From contig JBOHWL010000178.1 of the NCBI GenBank assembly GCA_050736615.1, positions 1-15,249 of the forward strand: 15,249 nucleotides of DNA, written 5' to 3'. The stretch's first letter is position 1. Every line of letters begins with the position of its first letter. This DNA is from JBOHWJ01 sp050736615 (lineage in GTDB: Bacteria > Desulfobacterota > Binatia > Binatales > Binataceae). A program made the position numbers and the translations under genes. Under the pieces are notes generated by a model. The model was given only the letters and a program-made list of their open reading frames with translations. It was not told the origin of the DNA and did not search any database. Below are positions 1 through 6,946 of the stretch, piece by piece.

Positions 1-550
1 AAAACAGGCCCAGGACATCGTCCGCGAAGAGGCCGAGCGCAGTGGAATGTTTTACGTCAACAATCGCTGGCTGGGCGGGATGCTGACCAACTTCCAGACT
101 ATCCGGGCGTCGATTGAGCGGCTCAAGAAACTCGAAGAAATCATGGCCGACCCTGAGATGATCCAGGCCTTGACCAAAAAGGAAATGAGCGAGAACGGGC
201 GTGCGCATACCAAGCTGATGGCGACGCTGGGCGGCATCAAAAATATGCGCAAGCTGCCTGACGCGCTCTGGGTCATCGATACCAAGAAAGAAGAGATTGC
301 GGTGGCGGAAGCCAACCGTCTGGGGATTCCCGTGGTGGCGGTGGTCGATACCAATTGCGACCCCGACCTGATCGCCTATCGGATTCCCGGCAATGATGAC
401 GCGATTCGCGCGATTAAACTGTTCACGGCGGCGGTCGCCGACGCGGTGCTCGACGGCAAACGGATTGCGGAGGAACGCCAGAAGGGCCATGACGATATTT
501 CCACCGCGATGGAGCAGGAGCCGGCTCCCGAGCCATCTCCACAAGCCTGA
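1..550 (+). CDS. rpsB: 30S ribosomal protein S2 (partial, 5' end outside window)
   Basis: Structural protein of the small ribosomal subunit, bound near the 30S head-body junction. The reading frame is open from base 2, so about 182 C-terminal residues are present of a usual length of about 240-260; the ATG at 47 is internal. Seen: the S2 motif FYVNNRWLGGMLTNF, then LGGIKNMRKLPDALWVID, EANRLGIPVVAVVDTNCDPD and IPGNDDAIRAIKLF, all in the family order. The tail is short and Pro/Glu-rich (EPAPEPSPQA). It is followed by tsf, the usual bacterial pair. A bulged hairpin lies in the 105-base gap between the two genes. No frameshift is seen. Confidence 0.97.
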   Translation, partial: KQAQDIVREEAERSGMFYVNNRWLGGMLTNFQTIRASIERLKKLEEIMADPEMIQALTKKEMSENGRAHTKLMATLGGIKNMRKLPDALWVIDTKKEEIAVAEANRLGIPVVAVVDTNCDPDLIAYRIPGNDDAIRAIKLFTAAVADAVLDGKRIAEERQKGHDDISTAMEQEPAPEPSPQA

Positions 551-585
551 AACGCGGGCATCGCCGGGCGTTAGCCCTGCCACCC

Positions 586-621
586 TCGAACCGGCGAAGC
601 GCGCTGGCCGGCTGGGTTCGA
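586..621 (+). promoter_or_regulatory. Bulged hairpin between rpsB and tsf
   Basis: tcgaa (586-590) pairs with ttcga (617-621), and ccggc (591-595) pairs with gccgg (607-611); five unpaired bases (612-616) form a bulge and 596-606 form the loop. There is no T-tract after it, so it is not a standard intrinsic terminator. It could tune the S2 to EF-Ts ratio by partial termination or RNA processing; that role is inference. Confidence 0.35.
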
Positions 622-655
622 AAGCTTTGTAGGCGCATTGATTCCAGGAACACGA

Positions 656-1270
656 ATGGACGTAAACGCGACATTGGTCAGGGAACTGCGGGATAAAACC
701 GGCGCCGGGGTGATGGATTGCAAGAAAGCGCTGGCCGAGAGCGAGGGGAACCTCGACAAAGCCGCGTTATGGCTGCGCGAAAAAGGTATTGCACAGGCCG
801 CCAAGCGTTCGGGCCGGATAGCGTCTGAAGGTTCGGTCGGCTCCTATATTCATGCCGGCGGCAAGCTGGGAGTGCTGGTCGAGGTCAACTGCGAGAGCGA
901 TTTCGTCGCCAAAACGCCGGAATTCCAAGCCTTGGTCAAGGAGCTCGCGATGCAGATCGCGGCGGCCAATCCGCGTTGCGTCAATCGCGAAGAGCTGCCC
1001 CCCGAGGTGATCGCGCAGGAGCGGGGGATTTACGCCTCGCAGGCGGCGGGCAAGCCGGAAGCGGTGATCAACAAGATCGTCGAGGGCAAGCTCGAGAAAT
1101 TCTACAAGGAAGTGTGCCTCAACGAGCAGGCTTGGGTGCGCGATCCCAATCGCGCAGTTAACGACGTCATCGGCGAGTACGTGGGCAAGCTCGGCGAAAA
1201 AATTGAAATCCGGCGCTTCGTGCGCTTTCAATTGGGCGAGAATCTTGACGGCAAGGCTACGGACGCCTGA
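656..1270 (+). CDS. tsf: Elongation factor Ts, short form
   Basis: Guanine-nucleotide exchange factor that recycles EF-Tu-GDP in the cytoplasm. The start is the ATG at 656, with AGGA at 646-649 about six bases upstream; a TTG at 638 in the same frame is less likely. Seen: N-terminal UBA-like domain (VRELRDKTGAGVMDCKKAL, residues about 9-27), the EF-Tu-contacting CESDFVAKT segment, and a C-terminal core ending in IEIRRFVRFQLGE. At 204 residues it is nearer the short Thermus type (about 196) than the E. coli type (about 283), so part of the second core subdomain and coiled-coil region is absent or reduced. It follows rpsB as usual. Confidence 0.97.
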   Translation: MDVNATLVRELRDKTGAGVMDCKKALAESEGNLDKAALWLREKGIAQAAKRSGRIASEGSVGSYIHAGGKLGVLVEVNCESDFVAKTPEFQALVKELAMQIAAANPRCVNREELPPEVIAQERGIYASQAAGKPEAVINKIVEGKLEKFYKEVCLNEQAWVRDPNRAVNDVIGEYVGKLGEKIEIRRFVRFQLGENLDGKATDA

Positions 1271-1358
1271 TCCAGGGAGAACTTCCTTTGCCATCCCGAG
1301 AGTCTGTGATTTTTTTGATCGCGCACTCCGCTGGTAGTCGAGACTTCGCTCCTTTTTT

Positions 1359-1487
1359 GTCATTCCGGGCGCACCAGCGCAGCCGAAGTCGAAGTGAGCA
1401 CGCCAGTGAAGCGAAGCGGAACGAGCGCATTAGCGAAGCCAAAGGCGGAGCGAGCAGGCGAGTCTGCGAGCTGCGTTTAGGAATAAC
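1359..1487. repeat. Probable dispersed intergenic repeat with inverted ends
   Basis: The element sits in the 328-base gap between tsf and pyrH. Its left end is gtcattcc (1359-1366), preceded by six T's, and its right end ggaataac (1480-1487) is the reverse complement at 7 of 8 positions. The interior is dense in degenerate gcgaagc / gagcg / agcgag words, for example at 1386-1395, 1408-1418 and 1430-1460. A gtcattcc end plus agcgaagc-type words is typical of dispersed repeats found between genes in many bacteria. Copy number cannot be seen in a single window. An open frame passes through it (1288-1578) but looks spurious. Confidence 0.5.
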
Positions 1488-1534
1488 GAGTCCGCGAGCT
1501 ACGTTCGAGATTCAGGCTGCCGGAGTCAAGGCTC

Positions 1535-1558
1535 GGTCCGGCTATGACCATGCGGACC
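1535..1558 (+). promoter_or_regulatory. Short inverted repeat upstream of pyrH
   Basis: ggtccg (1535-1540) and cggacc (1553-1558) are exact inverted copies with a 12-base loop, about 40 bases before the pyrH start. There is no T-tract, so it is not a terminator. It may be a weak mRNA hairpin or a binding site, or it may be chance. I see no convincing promoter in 1488-1598. Confidence 0.2.
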
Positions 1559-1598
1559 AATTTCTCCGACGGCACTGAGCGGCGCGGGGGTAATCCGG

Positions 1599-2348
1599 AT
1601 GGACGAGCGAGACACGACGACCGCCGCGACACCTCGCTTTCGTCGCGTGCTGCTGAAGCTTTCCGGTGAAGCTTTCGCGCCGGCGCAAGGCTTCGGCATG
1701 GACCTCGACGCGCTGAGCCGGATTGCGCAGGAGATTAAGGAAGTCGTCGCACTGGGGGTGCAGTTGGCACTGGTTATCGGCGCCGGCAATATCCTGCGGG
1801 GCAGCGAATACGAGGAACGCGGGATGGACCGTTCCACCGCCGATCAAATGGGCATGTTGGCGACGGTGATCAACTCGCTCGCGCTGCAAAACGCGCTCGA
1901 GCAGGCGGGGGTGGCCACGCGTGTGCTGTCGGCCATAGAAATGCAAGCGCTGTGCGAGCCCTATATCCGGCGCCGCGCGGTGCGGCATCTGGAAAAAGGC
2001 CGGGTGGTGATTTTCGCCGCCGGCACCGGCAACCCCTACTTCACCACCGACACGGCCGCCAGCCTGCGCGCCATGGAAATTGGCGCCGAGGTGATTCTCA
2101 AAGCGAGCCATCACGTGGACGGGATTTACGACCGCGATCCACTGCGCGAGCCGGGGGCGTTGCGCTTTGAGCGCCTGACCTATCTGCAGGTGCTGCAACG
2201 CAATCTGCGGGTGATGGACTCGACCGCGATTTCGATGTGCATGGACAATCGCATGCCAATTATTGTTTTCAATCTGCGCGCGCCCGGTAATATAAAACGG
2301 GCCGTGACGGGTGAGGCGATTGGCACTCTGGTGGAGAGCGGCCGTTGA
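1599..2348 (+). CDS. pyrH: Uridylate (UMP) kinase
   Basis: Phosphorylates UMP to UDP with ATP in pyrimidine nucleotide synthesis; bacterial enzymes are cytoplasmic hexamers of the amino-acid-kinase fold, activated by GTP and inhibited by UTP. Seen: RRVLLKLSGEAF (N-terminal nucleotide-binding Lys), VIGAGNILRG glycine loop, DRSTADQMGMLATVINSLA (UMP-binding region), and FAAGTGNPYFTTDTAASLRA followed by ILKASHHVDGIYDRDP. At 249 residues it is full length, with a slightly long N-terminus. The ATG at 1599 is preceded by a G-rich stretch (1584-1590) that may serve as a weak Shine-Dalgarno. It is three bases from frr, the usual bacterial pair. Confidence 0.97.
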   Translation: MDERDTTTAATPRFRRVLLKLSGEAFAPAQGFGMDLDALSRIAQEIKEVVALGVQLALVIGAGNILRGSEYEERGMDRSTADQMGMLATVINSLALQNALEQAGVATRVLSAIEMQALCEPYIRRRAVRHLEKGRVVIFAAGTGNPYFTTDTAASLRAMEIGAEVILKASHHVDGIYDRDPLREPGALRFERLTYLQVLQRNLRVMDSTAISMCMDNRMPIIVFNLRAPGNIKRAVTGEAIGTLVESGR

Positions 2349-2351
2349 ATT

Positions 2352-2909
2352 ATGAACGACGACGTTGTTGAAATGACCGAGCTTGAAATGGCCGAATCGA
2401 TCGAGGCCTTCCGCCATGAATTGAGCCGTCTGCGCACGGGCCGCGCCTCGACCGCGCTGGTTGAAGGGCTGCAGGTCAACTATTACGGGTCAAAGGCGCC
2501 GCTGCGCCAGCTTGCGGGACTGGCCGCGCCCGAACCGCGGCTGATCGTGATTACGCCGTACGACAAGGGCGCGATGCATGAGATCGAAAAGGCGATTCAG
2601 ACGTCGGACCTAGGCCTCAATCCGATGAACGACGGCAAGGTGATTCGCATCCCCATCCCGGAACTCAACGAGGAACGCCGTCGCGACCTGGTTCGGCAGG
2701 TGCATAAGAAGGCCGAAGAGTACCGGGTTTCGGTCCGCAATCATCGCCGCGAGGCCAACGACAAGCTCAAACAGCTCAACAAGGACAAGAAGCTCACCGA
2801 CGACGAGGTGCGCGCGACCGAGGCCAGGGTCCAGCAACTGACGACCGACGCCATCGACCAGATTGATAAGGCTCTGGTCACCAAGGAAGCGGAGATAATG
2901 GAGGTCTGA
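2352..2909 (+). CDS. frr: Ribosome recycling factor
   Basis: With EF-G it splits post-termination ribosomes so that they can be reused. Full length at 185 residues. Seen: helical domain I segments (ELSRLRTGRASTALVEGL near residues 22-39 and the C-terminal RRDLVRQVHKKAEEYRVSVRNHRREAND, in two parts), and the domain II hinge region with VNYYG, ITPYDKGAMHEIEKAI and PIPELNEERR. The start ATG lies three bases after the pyrH stop; the nearest GGAG (2333-2336) is about 15 bases upstream, so translation is probably coupled to pyrH. The stop overlaps an ATG (TGATG at 2907-2911) that opens a 16-codon ORF. Confidence 0.97.
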   Translation: MNDDVVEMTELEMAESIEAFRHELSRLRTGRASTALVEGLQVNYYGSKAPLRQLAGLAAPEPRLIVITPYDKGAMHEIEKAIQTSDLGLNPMNDGKVIRIPIPELNEERRRDLVRQVHKKAEEYRVSVRNHRREANDKLKQLNKDKKLTDDEVRATEARVQQLTTDAIDQIDKALVTKEAEIMEV

Positions 2910-2959
2910 TGGCGTTTGTGGCGCCGCGCGGTTCACAGTGGCTTCATCACTGCCTTTAA
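2909..2959 (+). CDS. Possible 16-codon ORF coupling frr to uppS
   Basis: An ATG overlaps the frr stop (TGATG) and is preceded by GGAGG at 2900-2904, the best Shine-Dalgarno match in this area. It encodes MAFVAPRGSQWLHHCL and stops at TAA 2957-2959. The uppS GTG start at 2938 lies inside it in another frame and has no clear Shine-Dalgarno of its own. It could be a coupling peptide that brings ribosomes to uppS, or the true uppS start followed by a sequencing indel. I do not recognise the peptide. Confidence 0.3.
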   Translation: MAFVAPRGSQWLHHCL

Positions 2960-3723
2960 GCGAATTCCCCGGCTTGTCGCTCGATCCCGCGCGCTTGCCG
3001 CGCCACGTCGCGATCGTGATGGATGGTAATGGGCGCTGGGCGCATCGTCGCGGCCTTGCGCGCTGCGAAGGACACCGGCGCGGCAAGGACTCGGTGCGCG
3101 CCGTGGTCGAAGCGTCGCGTGAACTCGGCATTCCGTATCTCACGCTGTTTGTTTTTTCACATGAAAATTGGCGCCGGCCGAGCGGCGAAGTCCGTTTTTT
3201 GATGCAATTGTTCCATCGTTACCTGCTGACCGAAACCAAGCGCCTGATGAAGCGCGATATCCGCGTGATCGCACTGGGAGATATGAGCCGCTTGCCCAGC
3301 CAGGTGCGCCGCGCCCTGGACCAGGTGACTGCGGCCACGGCGGGCAACCGCGCGATGACCACGGCGCTGGCGCTGTCCTATGGTGGCCGTCAGGACATCG
3401 TTGAGGCGACGCGGCGCATCGCGGCGGCGGTCGCGGCCGGGCAGCTTACGCTTGGCCAAATCGACGAACGGCTCATCAATAACGAATTGCTGACCGGCGG
3501 CATGCCCGACCCGGACTTGTTGATCCGTACTTCGGGCGAGCTGCGCATTTCGAATTTTTTCCTTTATCAACTCGCGTATACGGAACTTTACTTCACCGAT
3601 ACGCTGTGGCCGGACTTCCGTGAGCGTGACCTGCTGAGCGCACTCGCCGCTTATCAATTGCGTGAGCGGCGCTTTGGTGCGCTTGACCGCGCCGGTATCG
3701 AACGCCTGCGTGCTGCGAACTAG
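2938..3723 (+). CDS. uppS: Undecaprenyl diphosphate synthase
   Basis: cis-Prenyltransferase that adds eight isopentenyl units to farnesyl diphosphate, giving the C55 lipid carrier for peptidoglycan and O-antigen synthesis. Seen: HVAIVMDGNGRWA (Mg-binding Asp29), RRGKDSVRAVVE, FVFSHENWRRP (the usual S-T/S-ENW motif with His), and the C-terminal signature IRTSGELRISNFFLYQLAY followed by ELYF and WPDF. The 261-residue length is normal. The start is GTG at 2938; no upstream start codon exists in this frame back to frr, and the next Met is catalytic-region Met28. The missing Shine-Dalgarno makes the start uncertain. Its 3' end overlaps cdsA by 14 bases. Confidence 0.95.
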   Translation: MASSLPLSEFPGLSLDPARLPRHVAIVMDGNGRWAHRRGLARCEGHRRGKDSVRAVVEASRELGIPYLTLFVFSHENWRRPSGEVRFLMQLFHRYLLTETKRLMKRDIRVIALGDMSRLPSQVRRALDQVTAATAGNRAMTTALALSYGGRQDIVEATRRIAAAVAAGQLTLGQIDERLINNELLTGGMPDPDLLIRTSGELRISNFFLYQLAYTELYFTDTLWPDFRERDLLSALAAYQLRERRFGALDRAGIERLRAAN

Positions 3724-4504
3724 GCTTTGGACGGCGCTCGTCGGCCTGCCGGCGACGCTTATAATCATTCTGTTCGCGCCGCCGCAAGGGTTTCGCTGGT
3801 TTATCGCGTTGTTGGCCGCGTGGGGGCTGTACGAGATTGCGGAGATGAGTTCGGTCGGTGGCGATGAAACCTTTGTCATTGCCCTGGTCGGCGGCACCAG
3901 TGCCGGGGTGTTGCTCTTCGCCCATGTCGGGAGTTGGCCGCAACTGTGGATCACCGCCGCAATCGTGGTGCTGGCGATGCTGGCGCTGGTCGCGCGGGTG
4001 GCCAACGACGGCGCCGACAGTATGGGGCGCGGACTCGGACTGGCGTTTCTGGGCGCGCTCTGGGTCGGACTGCTATTTCCTTACTTCGCGCTCCTGCGTG
4101 ATCAGGCGGGCGGCGCGAATTTGTTGATTTTGATGTTGCTACTGGTCGTGGCGAGCGACAGCGGCGCTTATTTCGTTGGACGCAAATGGGGTGAAAAGAA
4201 GCTGTTGCCGAGTGTCAGCCCGAACAAAACCGTGGAAGGCGCGTTGGGTGGACTGGCCGCATGCATCGCGGCGGGCCTCATCTTGCGCATCCCGCTGGCG
4301 GCACGATGGTCATGGGTTTCCATCGTGATTTTATCGGTGCTGATAGGCGTGCTGGCGCAACTCGGCGACCTCGCGGGTTCGGCCTTCAAACGAGTGGCGG
4401 GAGTGAAGGATTCAGGCTGGATTTTCCCCGGTCACGGAGGTTTGCTCGACCGCACCTGTAGCCTGCTGTTCGCCGCGGCCTTAACATATTATTATGCACG
4501 CTGA
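3710..4504 (+). CDS. cdsA: Phosphatidate cytidylyltransferase (CDP-diacylglycerol synthase)
   Basis: Inner-membrane enzyme that makes CDP-diacylglycerol from phosphatidic acid and CTP; PssA, encoded downstream, uses the product. I chose the GTG at 3710, overlapping uppS by 14 bases, because it gives the family N-terminus VLRTRLWTALVGLP; an open frame extends to 3662 but does not look like CdsA. At 264 residues it is of usual length, with several hydrophobic segments. The family signature is present: S224-A-F-K227-R228, then KDSG and GHGG (241-244) and D247-R-T-C250. The last position is normally Asp (D-R-x-D) but here is Cys (codon TGT, 4457-4459). All other signature residues are intact, so the gene does not look decayed. 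No dxr gene adjoins it. Confidence 0.94.
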   Translation: MLRTRLWTALVGLPATLIIILFAPPQGFRWFIALLAAWGLYEIAEMSSVGGDETFVIALVGGTSAGVLLFAHVGSWPQLWITAAIVVLAMLALVARVANDGADSMGRGLGLAFLGALWVGLLFPYFALLRDQAGGANLLILMLLLVVASDSGAYFVGRKWGEKKLLPSVSPNKTVEGALGGLAACIAAGLILRIPLAARWSWVSIVILSVLIGVLAQLGDLAGSAFKRVAGVKDSGWIFPGHGGLLDRTCSLLFAAALTYYYAR

Positions 4505-4525
4505 AGTGGCCGGGGCATCGCGCCA

Positions 4526-5950
4526 ATGACCATGCTGATATCGATAGTTGCCGCCGTCGTCATCTTCGCCATCCTGATTATCGTGCATGAGGCCGGCCAT
4601 TTCATCGTGGCCAAAAAGGTCGGGGTGCGCGTCCTGCGCTTTTCCGTGGGTTACCCGCCGCGGATTTGGGGCGTGCGCCGAGGTGAGACCGATTATGCGA
4701 TTGGCGCCACGCCGTTGGGCGGGTACGTGCGGATGCTCGGTGATGAAATCTCCGAGGAGCCCAGCGAGGCGACCCTCGAAAGCTATTTAAATGAGATTCA
4801 GCTCGACCTGCTGGCGGCCGCCAAGCGTACCGGATGGCTGCAAAAAAGCGGCAAGTCGGGCGACGACGCGATCGCGACAATCGCCGAGACTTGCTTTCCC
4901 CCACCGCGCGAGGCTGGCCGCGCGATGGTCGCGGCGGGCGGGGCCGATTTAAATCCAGATGCGCTGGCCCCGCGCTGTCCAAGCTCGGCCATCGCGATCG
5001 TTGGGCGCGAGCTAACAGCGGAGGAATCTTTCCTCTTGCGCGAGGTTGGTGTTGATAACGCCCCCAAGCTCACGCTCGAAAGGCTCAGCAAGAATCACCC
5101 GGCCGCGCTCGTCGAACTGTTCAACCATCGCGCATTCCCGAGCCAGCCGCTGGCCAAGCGGATCGCGATCGTCCTGGCCGGACCGTTCTCGAATATCCTG
5201 TTCGCGCCGCTGCTGATGATCGTTGTGCTGATGACCGGGGTTCCAGCGATGCTGCCGGTTCTGGGCAAAGTTCAAACCAGCATGCCGGGCTATGCGGCGG
5301 GTCTCCGCCCCGGCGACCGCATTGTCGCCTTTGATGATAAACCGATTGCCACCTGGGATGAACTGTCGGAGGCGGTAAAAGCCAGTGGCGGCCGCACCGT
5401 CAATTTCACTGTTCAGCGCGGCTCGGCGCATCAAACCGTTCACATTGAAGTCACGCCCAAACGGATTGATGAGACGACCATCTACGGCAATAAAGCGCCG
5501 ATGTGGATCATTGGCGTGATGCCCAGTGGCGCGGAGACCACCCGCTATCTGGGGCCGCTAAAGGCTATCCCGCAGGCGTTTGTCCAAACCGGCGAGATGG
5601 GCGCGACGCTCTGTGTCGGTATCTGGAAGATCATCGATGGCACCACCCCAGCCAGAAAAGCGCTGGGCGGTCCCATCATGATTGCGCAAATCGCCGGCCG
5701 GGAGGCGCGACAGGGCTTTGCCGACGTGGCGCTCTTTACCGTCATGCTTAGTCTCGAACTGGGTGTAATCAATCTCTTGCCGGTGCCGCTGCTCGATGGC
5801 GGCCATCTCGCCTTCTTCATTATCGAGGGTCTGCGCGGCAAGCCGCTGCAATTGCGCCATCGTGAGATCGCAATGCAGGTTGGCCTCTTTCTGCTCGTGA
5901 TGCTGATGGCTTTTGTCATTCTCAATGACATCTCGCGTATTGTCGGCTGA
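4526..5950 (+). CDS. rseP: Site-2 intramembrane zinc metalloprotease, RseP/RasP family, with large insertion
   Basis: Cleaves membrane proteins within the bilayer, typically anti-sigma factors after a first cut, and clears signal-peptide remnants. Seen: HEAGH at residues 21-25 in the first membrane segment (zinc ligands and catalytic Glu), GGYVRMLGDE (65-74), RIAIVLAGPFSN (212-223), one PDZ domain (about 246-316, with AAGLRPGDRIVAF), and the second active-site motif N416-LLPVPLLD424-GGH. At 474 residues it is longer than the usual 350-450 although it has one PDZ domain rather than E. coli's two. The excess is at residues about 75-205, where E. coli RseP has about 30. That segment is hydrophilic, Ala/Glu/Arg-rich, with two Cys. 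The first ATG (4526) is followed by another at 4532; neither has a strong Shine-Dalgarno. Confidence 0.93.
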   Translation: MTMLISIVAAVVIFAILIIVHEAGHFIVAKKVGVRVLRFSVGYPPRIWGVRRGETDYAIGATPLGGYVRMLGDEISEEPSEATLESYLNEIQLDLLAAAKRTGWLQKSGKSGDDAIATIAETCFPPPREAGRAMVAAGGADLNPDALAPRCPSSAIAIVGRELTAEESFLLREVGVDNAPKLTLERLSKNHPAALVELFNHRAFPSQPLAKRIAIVLAGPFSNILFAPLLMIVVLMTGVPAMLPVLGKVQTSMPGYAAGLRPGDRIVAFDDKPIATWDELSEAVKASGGRTVNFTVQRGSAHQTVHIEVTPKRIDETTIYGNKAPMWIIGVMPSGAETTRYLGPLKAIPQAFVQTGEMGATLCVGIWKIIDGTTPARKALGGPIMIAQIAGREARQGFADVALFTVMLSLELGVINLLPVPLLDGGHLAFFIIEGLRGKPLQLRHREIAMQVGLFLLVMLMAFVILNDISRIVG

Positions 5951-6656
5951 GTCCTTGCTCAAGGCGGGCGCGGCGGCTGGGCCGGTTCTGGGCCTGGACA
6001 CCGGAGCTCCACCGTTGAGCGTCGGAATCGTGGCGGACGGGCGTATCGTGGCCGCGATGGCGCGCACCGGCGGCTCGCACGCGGCGGAACTGCCGGGTAT
6101 GATTGGTGAGCTTCTGGCCAGCGCCAATCTGACAATCAGGGAGTTGACGGCGATCGCGGTCGCGCTCGGACCCGGATCGTTCACCGGACTCAGAATTGGC
6201 CTCAGCTATGCTAAAGGCCTGGTGCTGGGGACGCGATGCGGACTGGTGGGCGTGCCGACGCTCGACGCGATGGCGTTATGTGCGGGCACGGACGGCAATC
6301 GACTCGTCGCCCCCGTGCTTGACGCTCGCCGAGGCGAGGTTTATGGCGCCCTTTACCGACCGGTAGGCGATGCGCTAAAAAAAATAACAGGTGACTTGGT
6401 TATTCCCCTGGTGGCTTTTACCCAACTTATTACCGGCGAGGTGGTGTTCGTCGGAGGCGCGAAAGCCGAGCAAGGCCGTGCGATAATGGTGCGCAGGGGC
6501 ATTGACGCGCAGGTCGCGGGGGAAGCTGAATCAGCCAAGGGTAGCTTCGTCGCTGCGCTGGGCGCCGCCCGCGCGGCCAATCATGATTTCGACGATGCCG
6601 TCACGCTGGAACCGCGCTATGTGCGCGCGTCCGGGGCATCGCTCAATCCACCGTAG
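5925..6656 (+). CDS. tsaB: tRNA threonylcarbamoyladenosine synthesis protein TsaB
   Basis: Partner of TsaD and TsaE in forming t6A at position 37 of ANN-decoding tRNAs; an ASKHA-fold pseudo-enzyme acting as a scaffold. Seen: VLGLDTGAPPLSVGIV at the N-terminus, the hallmark LGPGSFTGLRIGLSYAKGL (GPGSFTG at residues 82-88), and PVLDARRGEVYGALY. The 243 residues fit the family. The start is uncertain: the ATG at 5925 overlaps rseP by 26 bases, TTG codons at 5913, 5940 and 5955 are also possible, and the conserved part begins only near 5985. tsaD, tsaE and rimI are not in the window. The overlap suggests co-transcription with rseP. Confidence 0.92.
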   Translation: MTSRVLSAESLLKAGAAAGPVLGLDTGAPPLSVGIVADGRIVAAMARTGGSHAAELPGMIGELLASANLTIRELTAIAVALGPGSFTGLRIGLSYAKGLVLGTRCGLVGVPTLDAMALCAGTDGNRLVAPVLDARRGEVYGALYRPVGDALKKITGDLVIPLVAFTQLITGEVVFVGGAKAEQGRAIMVRRGIDAQVAGEAESAKGSFVAALGAARAANHDFDDAVTLEPRYVRASGASLNPP

Positions 6657-6673
6657 AGCTGGAGAAGGCGTCA

Positions 6674-6907
6674 ATGGAAACGCGCGAAGAAGAGCTCATC
6701 CGCCAATATCTTGATCGGGACGACCAGCTAAGGGCTCTTTATCTGGAACATCAGGAATTGAAGCATAAGCTCGAAACCTTCCGCACCAAACTTTACCTGA
6801 CGAACGAAGAGGCCGTGGAGAAAAAACGCATTCAGAAGCTTAAGCTCGCCTCCAAGGATAAAATCATGGAGATCTTGAGCCGCCATCAACACGTCGCGGC
6901 GCGCTAG
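6674..6907 (+). CDS. DUF465/YdcH-like small coiled-coil protein
   Basis: A 77-residue, highly charged, probably all-helical protein with no signal peptide or membrane segment. The central part (LYLEHQELKHKLETFRTKLY) and the Lys-rich end (KKRIQKLKLASKDKIMEIL) match the pattern of the DUF465/YdcH family: an acidic/His N-terminal helix, then a basic K-L-K-L-x-x-K-D-x-I helix. The family's biochemical role is not established. The start has a clear Shine-Dalgarno, GGAGAAGG at 6661-6668, six bases from the ATG. It lies 17 bases after tsaB and is probably the last gene of that run; ilvN begins 39 bases later. The family call rests on pattern only. Confidence 0.75.
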   Translation: METREEELIRQYLDRDDQLRALYLEHQELKHKLETFRTKLYLTNEEAVEKKRIQKLKLASKDKIMEILSRHQHVAAR

Positions 6908-6946
6908 ACGTCGCGTTTAAAAATGTGCTCGTAATCAGCATCGCGA

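Noticed and set aside
1271..1330. Terminator after tsf (T-run near 1309-1317)
   Set aside because: No stable GC-rich stem lies directly before the T-run.
1288..1578. 96-codon open frame in the tsf-pyrH gap
   Set aside because: It runs through the repeat element and its product (repeated SEAKRNERISEAK-like words) is the translation of repeat units; no ribosome site and no recognisable domain.
1542..2417. 291-codon minus-strand open frame opposite pyrH
   Set aside because: Antisense shadow of a clearly conserved gene in GC-rich DNA; His/Arg/Gln-rich with no family pattern.
3662..3709. Longer CdsA starting at 3662
   Set aside because: It would overlap uppS by 62 bases and add a non-family N-terminus; the LRTRL start motif begins at the GTG at 3710.
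3157..4005. 282-codon minus-strand open frame opposite uppS/cdsA
   Set aside because: Both genes on the + strand have full family signatures; the antisense product has none.
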